Shown here piece by piece: positions 51,573-59,046 of a stretch of 64,000 bases of DNA. Source of the DNA: Phycisphaerales bacterium (GTDB lineage Bacteria > Planctomycetota > Phycisphaerae > Phycisphaerales > UBA1924). The number at the start of each line of letters is the position of its first letter. The first letter of the stretch is position 1. The stretch covers positions 62,001 to 126,000 of the forward strand of contig JAJVHS010000045.1 of assembly GCA_022072615.1 (NCBI GenBank), written 5' to 3'. The position numbers were made by a program, and so were the translations under genes. Under the pieces are notes generated by a model. It had not been told where the DNA came from, made no database searches, and saw only the letters and a list, made by a program, of their open reading frames with translations.

Positions 51573-53207
51573 TTACCGGCCGCCACGCGAGCGACCGCCG
51601 CCGTGCGAGTGCTGGCCGCCGAGAGACCGGCCTTCCTGCGCCCGCTCCCACGATTCACGGGTGTAGTGCCGGCCCGCCGAGTCGGTGAAGCCGCGACCGC
51701 CTCCGCCGCCACCACCACCACCGCCGCCCGAGCGGCCGCCGCCGCGGGAGCTGCTGCCGCGCCCGCCGGACTGGCGACCGCCGCGACCACTGTCGTCGTC
51801 ATCGCGGGATGAACCGCGCGACCCGCCGCGGGAGGACCCACCGCCACGCGACCCGGAGCCGTAGTCGTCGTCCTCATCGGACGAGTACCTGCCGCTGCGG
51901 GACGATCCGCCGCCACGCGACCCGGAGCCGTAATCGTCGTCCTCGTCCGACGAGTAGCGCCCGCCGCCACGGCTGCTTCCGCCGCTGCCGCCGCCGTAGC
52001 CGGAGAACTGGCCGTACTCGTTGCGCTCCTGCATGCGGGAGGACTCGTACCCACCGCGCGACCTGCCTTCGGAGCTGCCCCGACCGCGGTCATCATCCTC
52101 GTCGTAGGAGTAGCGGCCGCCGCGCGACGAACCGCCGCCGCGAGAGCCGGAGCCGTAGTCATCGCCCTCATCGTCGTAGCCGCCTCGACCACGGCCGCCG
52201 TTCCCGCCGCCGTACCCGTAGCCCGAGGGGGTGAACTGGCCGTACTCGTCGCGCTCCTGCATCCGCGAAGAGTCGTACCCGCCGCGCGAGCGGCCTTCGT
52301 AACGATCGTCTTCGTTCTCGTCGTCGTTGCTGTAGCGGCCGCCCTGGCTTCCGCGGCTCCCGCCGTTGTCGTCCTCGTCGTACCGGGACGATCCGCCGCC
52401 GCGGCGGGAGCTCGTGAACTGGCCGTACTCGTCGCGCTCGCGCGAGTTACCGCTGCCGCCACCACCGCCACTGCGACGCCCGCCGTAGCGGCCGCCGTCA
52501 TCGTCATATCGATCGTCGTAGCGTGCCATTCCGCTATTCCTTTCGCTGGTGAAGCCTTGTGAACCCTGCAGCGTTGCCGACACGGCAACGCCCGACCCTG
52601 CACGGCCGCCCTGCATGCCCGAGAGCATGCCTTGGCCGGTGCTCGATTGGGTCCCGCTCATCGCCGACCCCGCACCCACGAGCTCGCCCTCGCTCTCGCC
52701 GCCCGATTCCCCACTCTGCTCGAGCGCCTCGGGGTTGACCAGCGAGCGAGCGATCTGCGTCAGCTTCTCGTCGGCGGCCTTCTCCTCCGCCAGGATCTGC
52801 TCGAGCACGTCGGCGTCCTGCGCGCGTCCCATGCGCCTGGCGAACTCCACGAGCGTGCCGTACATGGCCATCTCGTAGTGCTCGGTCTTCTGCGCGCCGC
52901 CGATGATCGCGGCGTCCTTCACGGAGGGATCGCCCTCGGCCTTGAGGATCTCCTCGGCCTCCTCGATGATGCCGTCGATTCCCTTGCACTTGACAGATTT
53001 CTTGGAGCCCTCGAGGCCCGCGATCAGCCCTTCGACGCGCTCGGCCTGCGACCTGGTCTCCTCACGGTGTGACTCGAACGCTTCCTTGAGCTGCTGCTCC
53101 TGCGCGCCCTTCGCCATCTTCTCGAGCGCCTTGACGAGCTGCTTCTCCGCGCTCAAAGCGTCCTTGAGCATGTGGAGGTACAGCATTTCGGTACTTTCGA
53201 TTTTCAT
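51573..53207 (-). CDS. DUF892 (YciE-type, ferritin-like) domain fused to a long Gly/Arg/Ser/Asp low-complexity region
   Basis: 544 aa from ATG 53207, GGAGG 5 nt upstream. Residues 1-165 are DUF892 ('LYLHMLKDALSAEKQLVKAL', 'EHYEMAMYGTLVEFARRMG', 'EILAEEKAADEKLTQIARSL'-like), a four-helix ferritin-like stress domain with a putative di-metal site. A Ser/Gly/Glu linker follows, then ~320 residues of RGG-, SRGG- and acidic DEDDD-rich sequence with four copies of an R-[D/N]-EYGQF motif. It ends with 'FTDSAGRHYTRESWERAQEG', the closing motif seen in related stress-induced low-complexity proteins of other bacteria. The fusion is in one frame; an internal ATG at 52529 with AAAGGA 8 nt upstream could make the tail separately. 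Expected to be disordered and prone to condensation. Confidence 0.8.
   Translation of the reverse strand: MKIESTEMLYLHMLKDALSAEKQLVKALEKMAKGAQEQQLKEAFESHREETRSQAERVEGLIAGLEGSKKSVKCKGIDGIIEEAEEILKAEGDPSVKDAAIIGGAQKTEHYEMAMYGTLVEFARRMGRAQDADVLEQILAEEKAADEKLTQIARSLVNPEALEQSGESGGESEGELVGAGSAMSGTQSSTGQGMLSGMQGGRAGSGVAVSATLQGSQGFTSERNSGMARYDDRYDDDGGRYGGRRSGGGGGSGNSRERDEYGQFTSSRRGGGSSRYDEDDNGGSRGSQGGRYSNDDENEDDRYEGRSRGGYDSSRMQERDEYGQFTPSGYGYGGGNGGRGRGGYDDEGDDYGSGSRGGGSSRGGRYSYDEDDDRGRGSSEGRSRGGYESSRMQERNEYGQFSGYGGGSGGSSRGGGRYSSDEDDDYGSGSRGGGSSRSGRYSSDEDDDYGSGSRGGGSSRGGSRGSSRDDDDSGRGGRQSGGRGSSSRGGGRSGGGGGGGGGGGRGFTDSAGRHYTRESWERAQEGRSLGGQHSHGGGRSRGGR
51841..51978. repeat. 69-bp tandem repeat, two copies, in the RGG region
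   Basis: CCGCCACGCGACCCGGAGCC opens each copy, at 51841 and 51910. They encode 23-residue units of the type 'RYSSDEDDDYGSGSRGGG'. Several base differences between copies show the duplication is not very recent. Confidence 0.7.
52529..52543 (-). promoter_or_regulatory. Internal ribosome site and ATG in the DUF892-RGG gene
   Basis: Minus strand: AAAGGA, 8 nt, ATG 52529, in frame with the long ORF (codon 227). It would yield a 318-aa protein consisting only of the RGG-rich part, starting 'MARYDDRYDDDGG'. Confidence 0.4.
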
Positions 53208-53564
53208 GCAAACCTCCGTCCGGGTCGGACCGCCCGGCTTCAGAGACACTCGGTGAGCGACCGCCGTGCCATGGCGGCACGCCCGGGCGGATGTCGTTCA
53301 CTCCGACCGTGAAAGTGCCCGCCCCATGCCATGTATCGCGTGTGGTTGTGCCTGCTGGCGGCCCATCCGTGAAGGGAGCGTGAAGCTCTCCCGACCGCGC
53401 CCGCGGATTCGCCGTATCCGCAAAGCTGCAAGCGACCCTGTCAACAGCCGGCCGTCCAGCCCGTCGCCTCGTGGCGACAGCCGCCGTTCACGCCGTACAC
53501 TTCCGCACCGGCGGGCTGTCCAGCGGCCGTCAGTGCATGCCGGCCGCGCGAAGGGGAGTAAGCC
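53208..53564 (+). other. 357-bp divergent intergenic region with one -10 candidate
   Basis: TACACT at 53496-53501 is the best -10 for the ankyrin gene (leader ~57 nt, containing AAGGGGAG). TACATG near 53330 on the minus strand is a weaker candidate for the DUF892 gene. No ORF with coding character is seen. CCGTGCCATGGCGGCACG near 53261-53282 is a short inverted repeat. Confidence 0.4.
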
Positions 53565-54491
53565 ATGAATGACCGCAAACCCGGTTCTTTTATCCTGGTG
53601 ATCGTGTGCCTCGTCGCCGCCGGCGTCGTGCTCATCACGCAGGTCAACACGCTGAATTCGGAGGTTCAGGCGTCATCCTCGTCCGGTGCCCGAGCCGCGA
53701 TCATCGCCGCCGCCCGCATGGGTGATGCGCAGGAGATCAGCCGGCAGATCGCGGCCAAGGCCGACGTCAACGCTTCCGTCGCCGACGCCGAATCGCAGCC
53801 GGGCGAATCCGGAATGACCCCGCTCATGTTCGCGGCTCAGAGCGGAAAGTTCGAAGCCGTCCAGTCGCTGCTCCAGGCGCAGGCGAAGGTCGAAGCCCGA
53901 GCCAAGGACGGCCGCACGGCGCTCATGTACGCCGCCGGCTGGGCCGACGCCGCCACCGTCCAGGCCCTGCTCGACGCGGGCGCTCGCATCGACGCCCGGT
54001 CTGAGGATCAGTGGACGGCGCTCATGCTCGCGGCCAGCCGCGGTAGCCAGGAGAGCCTCGACGCGCTCATCGCCGCCGGCGCCAACATGGAATTCAAGAA
54101 CCGCTGGGGCCAGACGGCGCTGGCCTGCGCGGCCCTGGTCGCCGATGTCGAGAAGGTCAGGAAGCTCATCCCCGGGTCGCCCATCAACGCCGTGGACGCC
54201 AGCGGCATGACCGCTCTCAACATCGCCTGCGGCGGAGCCGAGGACTCAAACCCGGTCGTCGCCGCCCTGCTCGAGGCCGGGGCCGATCCCAGGATCGCCG
54301 ACACCGACGGCGTGACGCCGCTCATGCGGGCCGCCGACCGCGGCGACTCGGCACGGGCCGCGATGCTGCTCAAGGCCGGCGCCCCGGTCGACGTCAAGGA
54401 CGGGTCGGGCCGCACCGCCTATGACTGGGCGATCGCCCGTGACGACGACGCGGGCCGAGCCGTCGCCGAACTGCTCAAGGCAGGGTCGTGA
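53565..54491 (+). CDS. Membrane-anchored ankyrin-repeat protein
   Basis: 308 aa with AGGGGAG 6 nt before the ATG. A single N-terminal helix ('GSFILVIVCLVAAGVVLITQ') anchors it; the rest is about seven ankyrin repeats with the usual 'G.TALMYAA..A....VQALLDAGA.ID' pattern, for example 'DGRTALMYAAGWADAATVQ' and 'DGVTPLMRAADRGDSARAA'. The repeats should lie outside the cytoplasm. Ankyrin arrays bind proteins; no partner is evident. The last codons overlap the start of the cyclo-ligase gene by 4 bp (GTGA), an unusual coupling of a surface protein with a folate enzyme. Confidence 0.87.
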   Translation: MNDRKPGSFILVIVCLVAAGVVLITQVNTLNSEVQASSSSGARAAIIAAARMGDAQEISRQIAAKADVNASVADAESQPGESGMTPLMFAAQSGKFEAVQSLLQAQAKVEARAKDGRTALMYAAGWADAATVQALLDAGARIDARSEDQWTALMLAASRGSQESLDALIAAGANMEFKNRWGQTALACAALVADVEKVRKLIPGSPINAVDASGMTALNIACGGAEDSNPVVAALLEAGADPRIADTDGVTPLMRAADRGDSARAAMLLKAGAPVDVKDGSGRTAYDWAIARDDDAGRAVAELLKAGS

Positions 54492-55129
54492 CACGCCCGG
54501 GAAACGACCAGGACAATCCTGCGTCCCCCGACGAAGTGACCGAACGCAAGCGCCGGCTCCGCCGCGACATGATCGAGCGACTTGCCGCGCTTGCGCCCGC
54601 CGAGGCGGCCTCGCAGTCGCTCCTGATGGCGGACCTGATCGCTCGCCAGCCTTGGTTCCGGCGCCGCGGACCGTTGATGACCTTCCTGGCGACGCCGCAG
54701 GAGCCCGACCTCACGACCGTCCTGGAGCGCGAGATCGCCAGCGGACGGACCGTGACCGCGCCGCGCATGGACTGGAACGCGTGCACCATCGAGCCGCACC
54801 GCGTGGCGGACCTGGACCGCGACCTGGTCCCCGCTCGGCACGGCCTTCGCGAGCCCGGGCCTGACTGCCCGCGTGTACCGGTCTCGGAGCTCGAGGTCGT
54901 CCTGGTGCCGGCGGTGGCGTTCGACCATGCCGGGACGCGCCTAGGCAGGGGCGGCGGGTTCTATGATCGCTTCCTGTCGCGCCCGGACCTCCGAGCATTG
55001 CGCGTCGGCGTGGTGTTTGACCTGCAGATCCTTGATCAGGTGCCGCGGCAGGCGCATGATGCGCGAATGGACCTGGTGTTGACTCCGACGCGCGTGATCG
55101 ACGTTCGCCCGAGCGCCTCGGAACTTTGA
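54488..55129 (+). CDS. 5-formyltetrahydrofolate cyclo-ligase
   Basis: 213 aa from GTG 54488. 'RKRRLRRDMIERLAAL' at the N-terminus, 'PLMTFLATPQEPDLTTVLE' and especially 'DHAGTRLGRGGGFYDRFLS' identify the 5-FTHF cyclo-ligase (MTHFS/YgfA) family; the last motif binds ATP. It converts 5-formyl-THF to 5,10-methenyl-THF with ATP. No C1-metabolism or ssrS gene is beside it. The start overlaps the ankyrin gene stop by 4 bp, so it is probably translated by coupling. Confidence 0.9.
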   Translation: MTRPGNDQDNPASPDEVTERKRRLRRDMIERLAALAPAEAASQSLLMADLIARQPWFRRRGPLMTFLATPQEPDLTTVLEREIASGRTVTAPRMDWNACTIEPHRVADLDRDLVPARHGLREPGPDCPRVPVSELEVVLVPAVAFDHAGTRLGRGGGFYDRFLSRPDLRALRVGVVFDLQILDQVPRQAHDARMDLVLTPTRVIDVRPSASEL

Positions 55130-55192
55130 TCATCGCGGCGGCTTTCGTCCGATCCCCGCCGAACGCACGCTCCTTCGAGCAGGACAAACCAC

Positions 55193-56521
55193 ATGGCCCT
55201 CCCCTCCCAGACAGAACGTACCGGCTCCGGCGGCCGCGTCTCGGCGTCCCGCGGCCGCGGCGTCTCCAGCAAGATCGTGACCGGCGTCGTCGTCGTCCTC
55301 ATCGCCGCCGGCGCGGTGGTCGGAATCCTCTATTACAAGTCGCAGCCCGCGGCCGGGCCGTCTCCCTCGGTGGCGCAAGGCCCGTCCACCGAAAAGTCCC
55401 CGGCGCCCGGTGGAAACTCCGCGAAGATGCCCCCGGTGGGCTCCAAGCCGCCGGTGAAGGAGGCTGCTCCGCCATCGGGTGCGCAGCCCCCGAGCGCGAC
55501 CGGCTCGACCAACCCGACCGCGACGCCGCCGACGACGGCCGGTCGCACAGACGGGCCCGCCGCGACCCCGGCGCCGTCAACGCCGCCTTCGCCGGCGCCG
55601 ACCGGCACCGAATCGACCACCGGAAAGCCCCCGCCGGTGAGCGTCGTGAATACCGACGCCGCGGCCCCGGCGAGCACCGGGACGAGCACCGACAGCCGTC
55701 CGCCCGCACCGGGGACTCAGCTCCCTCCGTCGGCATCGACCCAGGACGTGCGCGCGCTGATGGCCCAGGGTGACGACGCCGCCCGCAAGGGCGACGCCGT
55801 GCTCGCTCGCCAGCTCTACAGCCGAGCACTGGTCGATCCCAGCGCGGCCAAGGCGGATCAGGAGACGATCCGTCAGAAAGCCGCGGCCCTGAACGAAGAC
55901 CTGATCTTCTCTCCCAAAGTGACGGCGGGCGATCCGCTCACGGAGACCTACACCATCCAGCCGGGGGATGCGGTGGCTCGGCTCCCGCGCAAGCGCGACC
56001 TGGCGGTCGACTGGCGGCTGATCAAGCGAGTGAACCAGCTCGACGACGAGGACCTGACGCGGCTGAAGGTCGGCCAGAAGCTCAAGCTGGTCCGCGGCCC
56101 GTTCCACGCGATCGTCACCAAGTCGGATTACCGGCTCGACCTGTTCGCGGGGTCTCCCGACGAACCGGAGAACTGGGTATACATCCGGTCGTTCAAGGTC
56201 GGCCTGGGGGAAGGAAATGGGACGCCCGTCGGCGATTTCATGGTGAAGAACCGCCAGTCCAACCCCCCGTGGACAAATCCGCGAACGGGTGAGAAATTTG
56301 CGGCGGATGATCCCCAAAACCCCATCGGTGAGTACTGGGTTGGATGGGAGGGGATTGGTCCGGCCGCGGGTTACAAGGGCTTCGGGATCCACGGCACGAT
56401 CGATCCTTCATCCATCGGCCAGCAGAAGTCGATGGGATGTGTCCGGCTGGGGAATGAAGACGTTGGGATCGTGTTCGAGATGCTGACCGAGCAGATCAGC
56501 ATGGTGCGCGTGAGGCCCTGA
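55193..56521 (+). CDS. L,D-transpeptidase with LysM-like domain
   Basis: 442 aa. A membrane helix near residues 25-45 ('KIVTGVVVVLIAAGAVVGIL') is followed by ~130 residues of Pro/Ala/Thr-rich spacer, a short TPR-like helix pair ('QGDDAARKGDAVLARQLYSRA'), a LysM-like unit ('ETYTIQPGDAVARLPRKRDL...KVGQKLKL') and a YkuD domain. The YkuD motif HGT...SxGCVRL is present ('IHGTIDPSSIGQQKSMGCVR'), with the catalytic Cys. It should crosslink peptidoglycan or attach lipoproteins by 3-3 linkages in the periplasm. Followed by a long, structured intergenic region. Confidence 0.9.
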   Translation: MALPSQTERTGSGGRVSASRGRGVSSKIVTGVVVVLIAAGAVVGILYYKSQPAAGPSPSVAQGPSTEKSPAPGGNSAKMPPVGSKPPVKEAAPPSGAQPPSATGSTNPTATPPTTAGRTDGPAATPAPSTPPSPAPTGTESTTGKPPPVSVVNTDAAAPASTGTSTDSRPPAPGTQLPPSASTQDVRALMAQGDDAARKGDAVLARQLYSRALVDPSAAKADQETIRQKAAALNEDLIFSPKVTAGDPLTETYTIQPGDAVARLPRKRDLAVDWRLIKRVNQLDDEDLTRLKVGQKLKLVRGPFHAIVTKSDYRLDLFAGSPDEPENWVYIRSFKVGLGEGNGTPVGDFMVKNRQSNPPWTNPRTGEKFAADDPQNPIGEYWVGWEGIGPAAGYKGFGIHGTIDPSSIGQQKSMGCVRLGNEDVGIVFEMLTEQISMVRVRP

Positions 56522-56860
56522 ATCGGGATCCTCGCTCCTGTGCGGTCATCGGCGGCGGAGAATCCGGATTCCTGATTTGTTTGAATCAAGGGGAATAACC
56601 CGCCGGACCGAGTGATTCCCATCTGGTGGCATCGTGCGCTATCAGGGCTGCGACGATTCTGCTTGGAAAGATGGGCTGTTCTGGTATAGTGCGAACGGTG
56701 GCGACCGAGGATGGTGAGGTTCTCGGTCTCATGCGGGTAGGAACGATCGAAGCCTGAGAAAGAGGGGTTTGAGTCCGCTGTCCGCGAGGGCCGCGGGGTT
56801 CTTTTCGTTTGAGAACCTTCAGTGGGAAGGTCGTGTTTCCCTTTTTCGGAGATGAGTGCC
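56522..56860 (+). other. 339-bp intergenic region: leader with promoter and hairpins
   Basis: Less GC-rich than the flanks. It holds five GANTC sites within 100 bp (56560-56659), the promoter at 56663-56690 and a ~160-nt leader. In the leader GACCGAG/CTCGGTC (near 56704-56729) can form a hairpin, and CCGCG-AGGGC-CGCGG before GGTTCTTTTCG (near 56781-56805) has an attenuator-like look. No coding character. Confidence 0.5.
56663..56690 (+). promoter_or_regulatory. Strong promoter TTGGAA-16-TATAGT
   Basis: -35 TTGGAA (56663-56668), 16-bp spacer, -10 TATAGT (56685-56690). It is the best sigma70-like match in the window. The predicted start is ~56697, giving a leader of ~164 nt. Confidence 0.7.
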
Positions 56861-57733
56861 ATGTTGAATCGAATCCTCGCGATGACAGTGCTCGCAGGCG
56901 CCGCCGCGGTGGCGTCGGCCGGCGGTCCCAACGAAGACACCGCGCTGCCCGCCGTCAAGGGCGAGCACCGGATGCTCAACATCAACGGCGGACCGGTGAC
57001 CCGTTCGCTGAGCCTGCAGACCGTGTACGACACCACCGACCTGAACGCCACGGGCGCCCCGGCCTACGCCGGTCTCAGCTCGGTCCCGCCCTACTACGCC
57101 GACTGGGGCACGCTGGACCTTCCGCGCGTCGGCCAGGGCACGCTCGGCACCTTCGGCCAGCTGGTCGAGGAAGTGACGTTCGGCATCTCCAACTCGGCCG
57201 GCGTCAACACCAACGACGTTGAGATCATCTTCTGGGACAACCCCCGCATCTGGGAAGTCGGCGGCGTCGCCGGCACCGGCGGCTTCCAGGCCAGCTCGAG
57301 CGCCACGCTCGGCGGCTTCATCGTCCAGCTCCCCCAGCCGACGTCGCTGTTCCCCACGTTCGACGTGTGGACGGTGACGGGCCTCTCGGCCTTGTCGACG
57401 CCGATCGTGCTCTCGGACAACTACTTCGGGTTCACGATCCGCACGTTCGTGTCCGGCACGAGCACGCTCGACAGCACGGCGGTCAACATCTTCAACACCG
57501 ATGAGGGCGGCCCGGTCGTGGGCTGGTCCGAGGACCGCTTCGCCCGCGACGTCGACGCCAACGGCGTGATCCCCGAGACCGAGTGCAACCGCGTGTTCAC
57601 GGGCGCCTCGAACCCCGCCAACATGTTCCTCGGCGTGGCCGTGAACTTCTGCGACAGCGACTTTGACGGGTCGGGCTTCTCCGACACCGACGACTTCGAC
57701 GCCATGGTCCAGGCGTACGAGGCCGGCTGCTGA
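56861..57733 (+). CDS. Secreted protein with single calcium-loop C-terminus, ending Gly-Cys
   Basis: 290 aa from ATG 56861, with GGAG 9 nt upstream; ATG 56852 sits on the ribosome site and is unlikely. Signal peptide 'MTVLAGAAAVASAG'. The body is a beta-rich domain with aromatic strands ('LVEEVTFGISNSAGVNTNDV', 'IIFWDNPRIWEVG', 'NYFGFTIRTF') of no family I recognise; its look is that of a surface adhesive or beta-sandwich domain. It ends with a cysteine, one DFDGSGFSDTDD loop, a helix and 'YEAGC', the single-loop form of the module on the three proteases. The strong promoter and long leader suggest high expression. Confidence 0.75.
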   Translation: MLNRILAMTVLAGAAAVASAGGPNEDTALPAVKGEHRMLNINGGPVTRSLSLQTVYDTTDLNATGAPAYAGLSSVPPYYADWGTLDLPRVGQGTLGTFGQLVEEVTFGISNSAGVNTNDVEIIFWDNPRIWEVGGVAGTGGFQASSSATLGGFIVQLPQPTSLFPTFDVWTVTGLSALSTPIVLSDNYFGFTIRTFVSGTSTLDSTAVNIFNTDEGGPVVGWSEDRFARDVDANGVIPETECNRVFTGASNPANMFLGVAVNFCDSDFDGSGFSDTDDFDAMVQAYEAGC

Positions 57734-57783
57734 TACGCGGCTCGCGGCTCTCCTCGCCGCGACCGTCTGAATGGACTCACTCG

Positions 57784-57815
57784 CGCCCCGGCGTTCACAA
57801 GCGCCGGGGCGTTTT
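57784..57815 (+). terminator. Strong Rho-independent terminator
   Basis: CGCCCCGGCG, loop TTCACAAG, CGCCGGGGCG, then TTTTC. It lies between two convergent genes, on the plus-strand side. Confidence 0.9.
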
Positions 57816-57828
57816 CTTTGGCGGCGGG

Positions 57829-58932
57829 TCAGCCCCGGCGCCGCGACTCCTCGCTCGCCCGGTGGAGGAACTCGCGTTCCTTGTCGGTGAGTGACTGGAT
57901 GCCGTGGTCGCGGATCTTGTCGAGCAGCGCGTCCACCTTCTCCTGCATGGCGTCCTGCTCGCGCTGCTGCCTGCGGGCCCGTTCCTGTGCTTCCTGCTGG
58001 GCCTTCTGGGCTCGCCTGTACGCGCGCCGCTGCGCCACGGACTCGCTCCCGCGATCGGCCTCGAGCGCCCGGTACCCGCGCGAGGTGTCGAAGCCCCACT
58101 CGGGCTCGTCTTCCATGCTCGCCAGCCGAATCTTCTCGTTGTAGCAGGTGATGCCGCCGAAGAGCGCAAGGCCGATGAGCCGGCCCTCGCCGCTGGCGAT
58201 CCCCAGGCACCCCAGCACGATGGCGCCGAGGAAGCCGATGTTGACCGCGATATGCATCGACCGTTTGTAGCCCAGGTGCTTCCACAGGATCTCCTGCAAG
58301 ATCCGGCCGCCGTCCATCGGGAACATCGGCAGCAGCACGTTGAAGCCCAGCAGCACCAGGTTCGTGTAATACGCCGACCACAGCACCGTCTTGGGGAACG
58401 AATCCAGGAAGTACATGATCCACGGGCCGTACGGGCGGAACGGGTTGAACACCAGGTCCGACGGGTTCAGGCCCATCACCACCAGCGCGCCGCCCAGCAC
58501 CGGGATCAGCGCCACGTTGACCCCCGGGCCGCCGATCGTCGTGATCAGCGCCGCCTTCCACTCGTGGGGCGGACGGCAATACGCAAGCCCGCCCAGCGGC
58601 CACATCAGGATCTCGTCCGCGTCACCACCCACCCACCGGCACGCGAGGCAGTGGCCGAACTCGTGCAGCAGCACGAGCACGAACAGCGTCGCCATCGCCG
58701 CCGCGATGTACGCCATGCCCGCCGAATCGGCCCGCAGCCCGCCGAGCAGCTCGGAGACCACGATGATCAGGTAGATGATGTGGATGCGGACCCTGATCCC
58801 GCCGACGCCGCGCACGCGAGCGGGCACGGTGAAGAGCGGGAACGACCATGAGAAGAAGCCGCCGCCCGAAAAGATGTTCCGGAACCCGCCGCCGCTTTCT
58901 TCAGACCCGTACCGGCGATCCTGGAAGCCCAT
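57829..58932 (-). CDS. M50-family site-2 intramembrane metalloprotease
   Basis: 367 aa. 'LVLLHEFGHCLACRW' supplies HExxH inside a membrane helix (~95), and 'PMFPMDGGRILQEIL' is the second metal site (usually NPDG, here FPMDG). Five to six helices. The C-terminal ~90 residues are a charged coiled coil ('QRRAYRRAQKAQQEAQERAR') and a short domain 'VDALLDKIRDHGIQSLTDKE', a DUF6576-like tail found on planctomycete rhomboids and M50 proteins. Family members release membrane-bound regulators or process signal peptides; no anti-sigma gene is adjacent. The start has no clear Shine-Dalgarno. Confidence 0.87.
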   Translation of the reverse strand: MGFQDRRYGSEESGGGFRNIFSGGGFFSWSFPLFTVPARVRGVGGIRVRIHIIYLIIVVSELLGGLRADSAGMAYIAAAMATLFVLVLLHEFGHCLACRWVGGDADEILMWPLGGLAYCRPPHEWKAALITTIGGPGVNVALIPVLGGALVVMGLNPSDLVFNPFRPYGPWIMYFLDSFPKTVLWSAYYTNLVLLGFNVLLPMFPMDGGRILQEILWKHLGYKRSMHIAVNIGFLGAIVLGCLGIASGEGRLIGLALFGGITCYNEKIRLASMEDEPEWGFDTSRGYRALEADRGSESVAQRRAYRRAQKAQQEAQERARRQQREQDAMQEKVDALLDKIRDHGIQSLTDKEREFLHRASEESRRRG

Positions 58933-59046
58933 GCAACGATTGTTGGTCGTCCGGCGTGGTGGAACACCCGAGCGGAGAAAACTCCGGGCCGGTGATCGCC
59001 GCTCACCCGTGCAGATGGTCGTCTTTCACGGACCCGCCATGCCATC

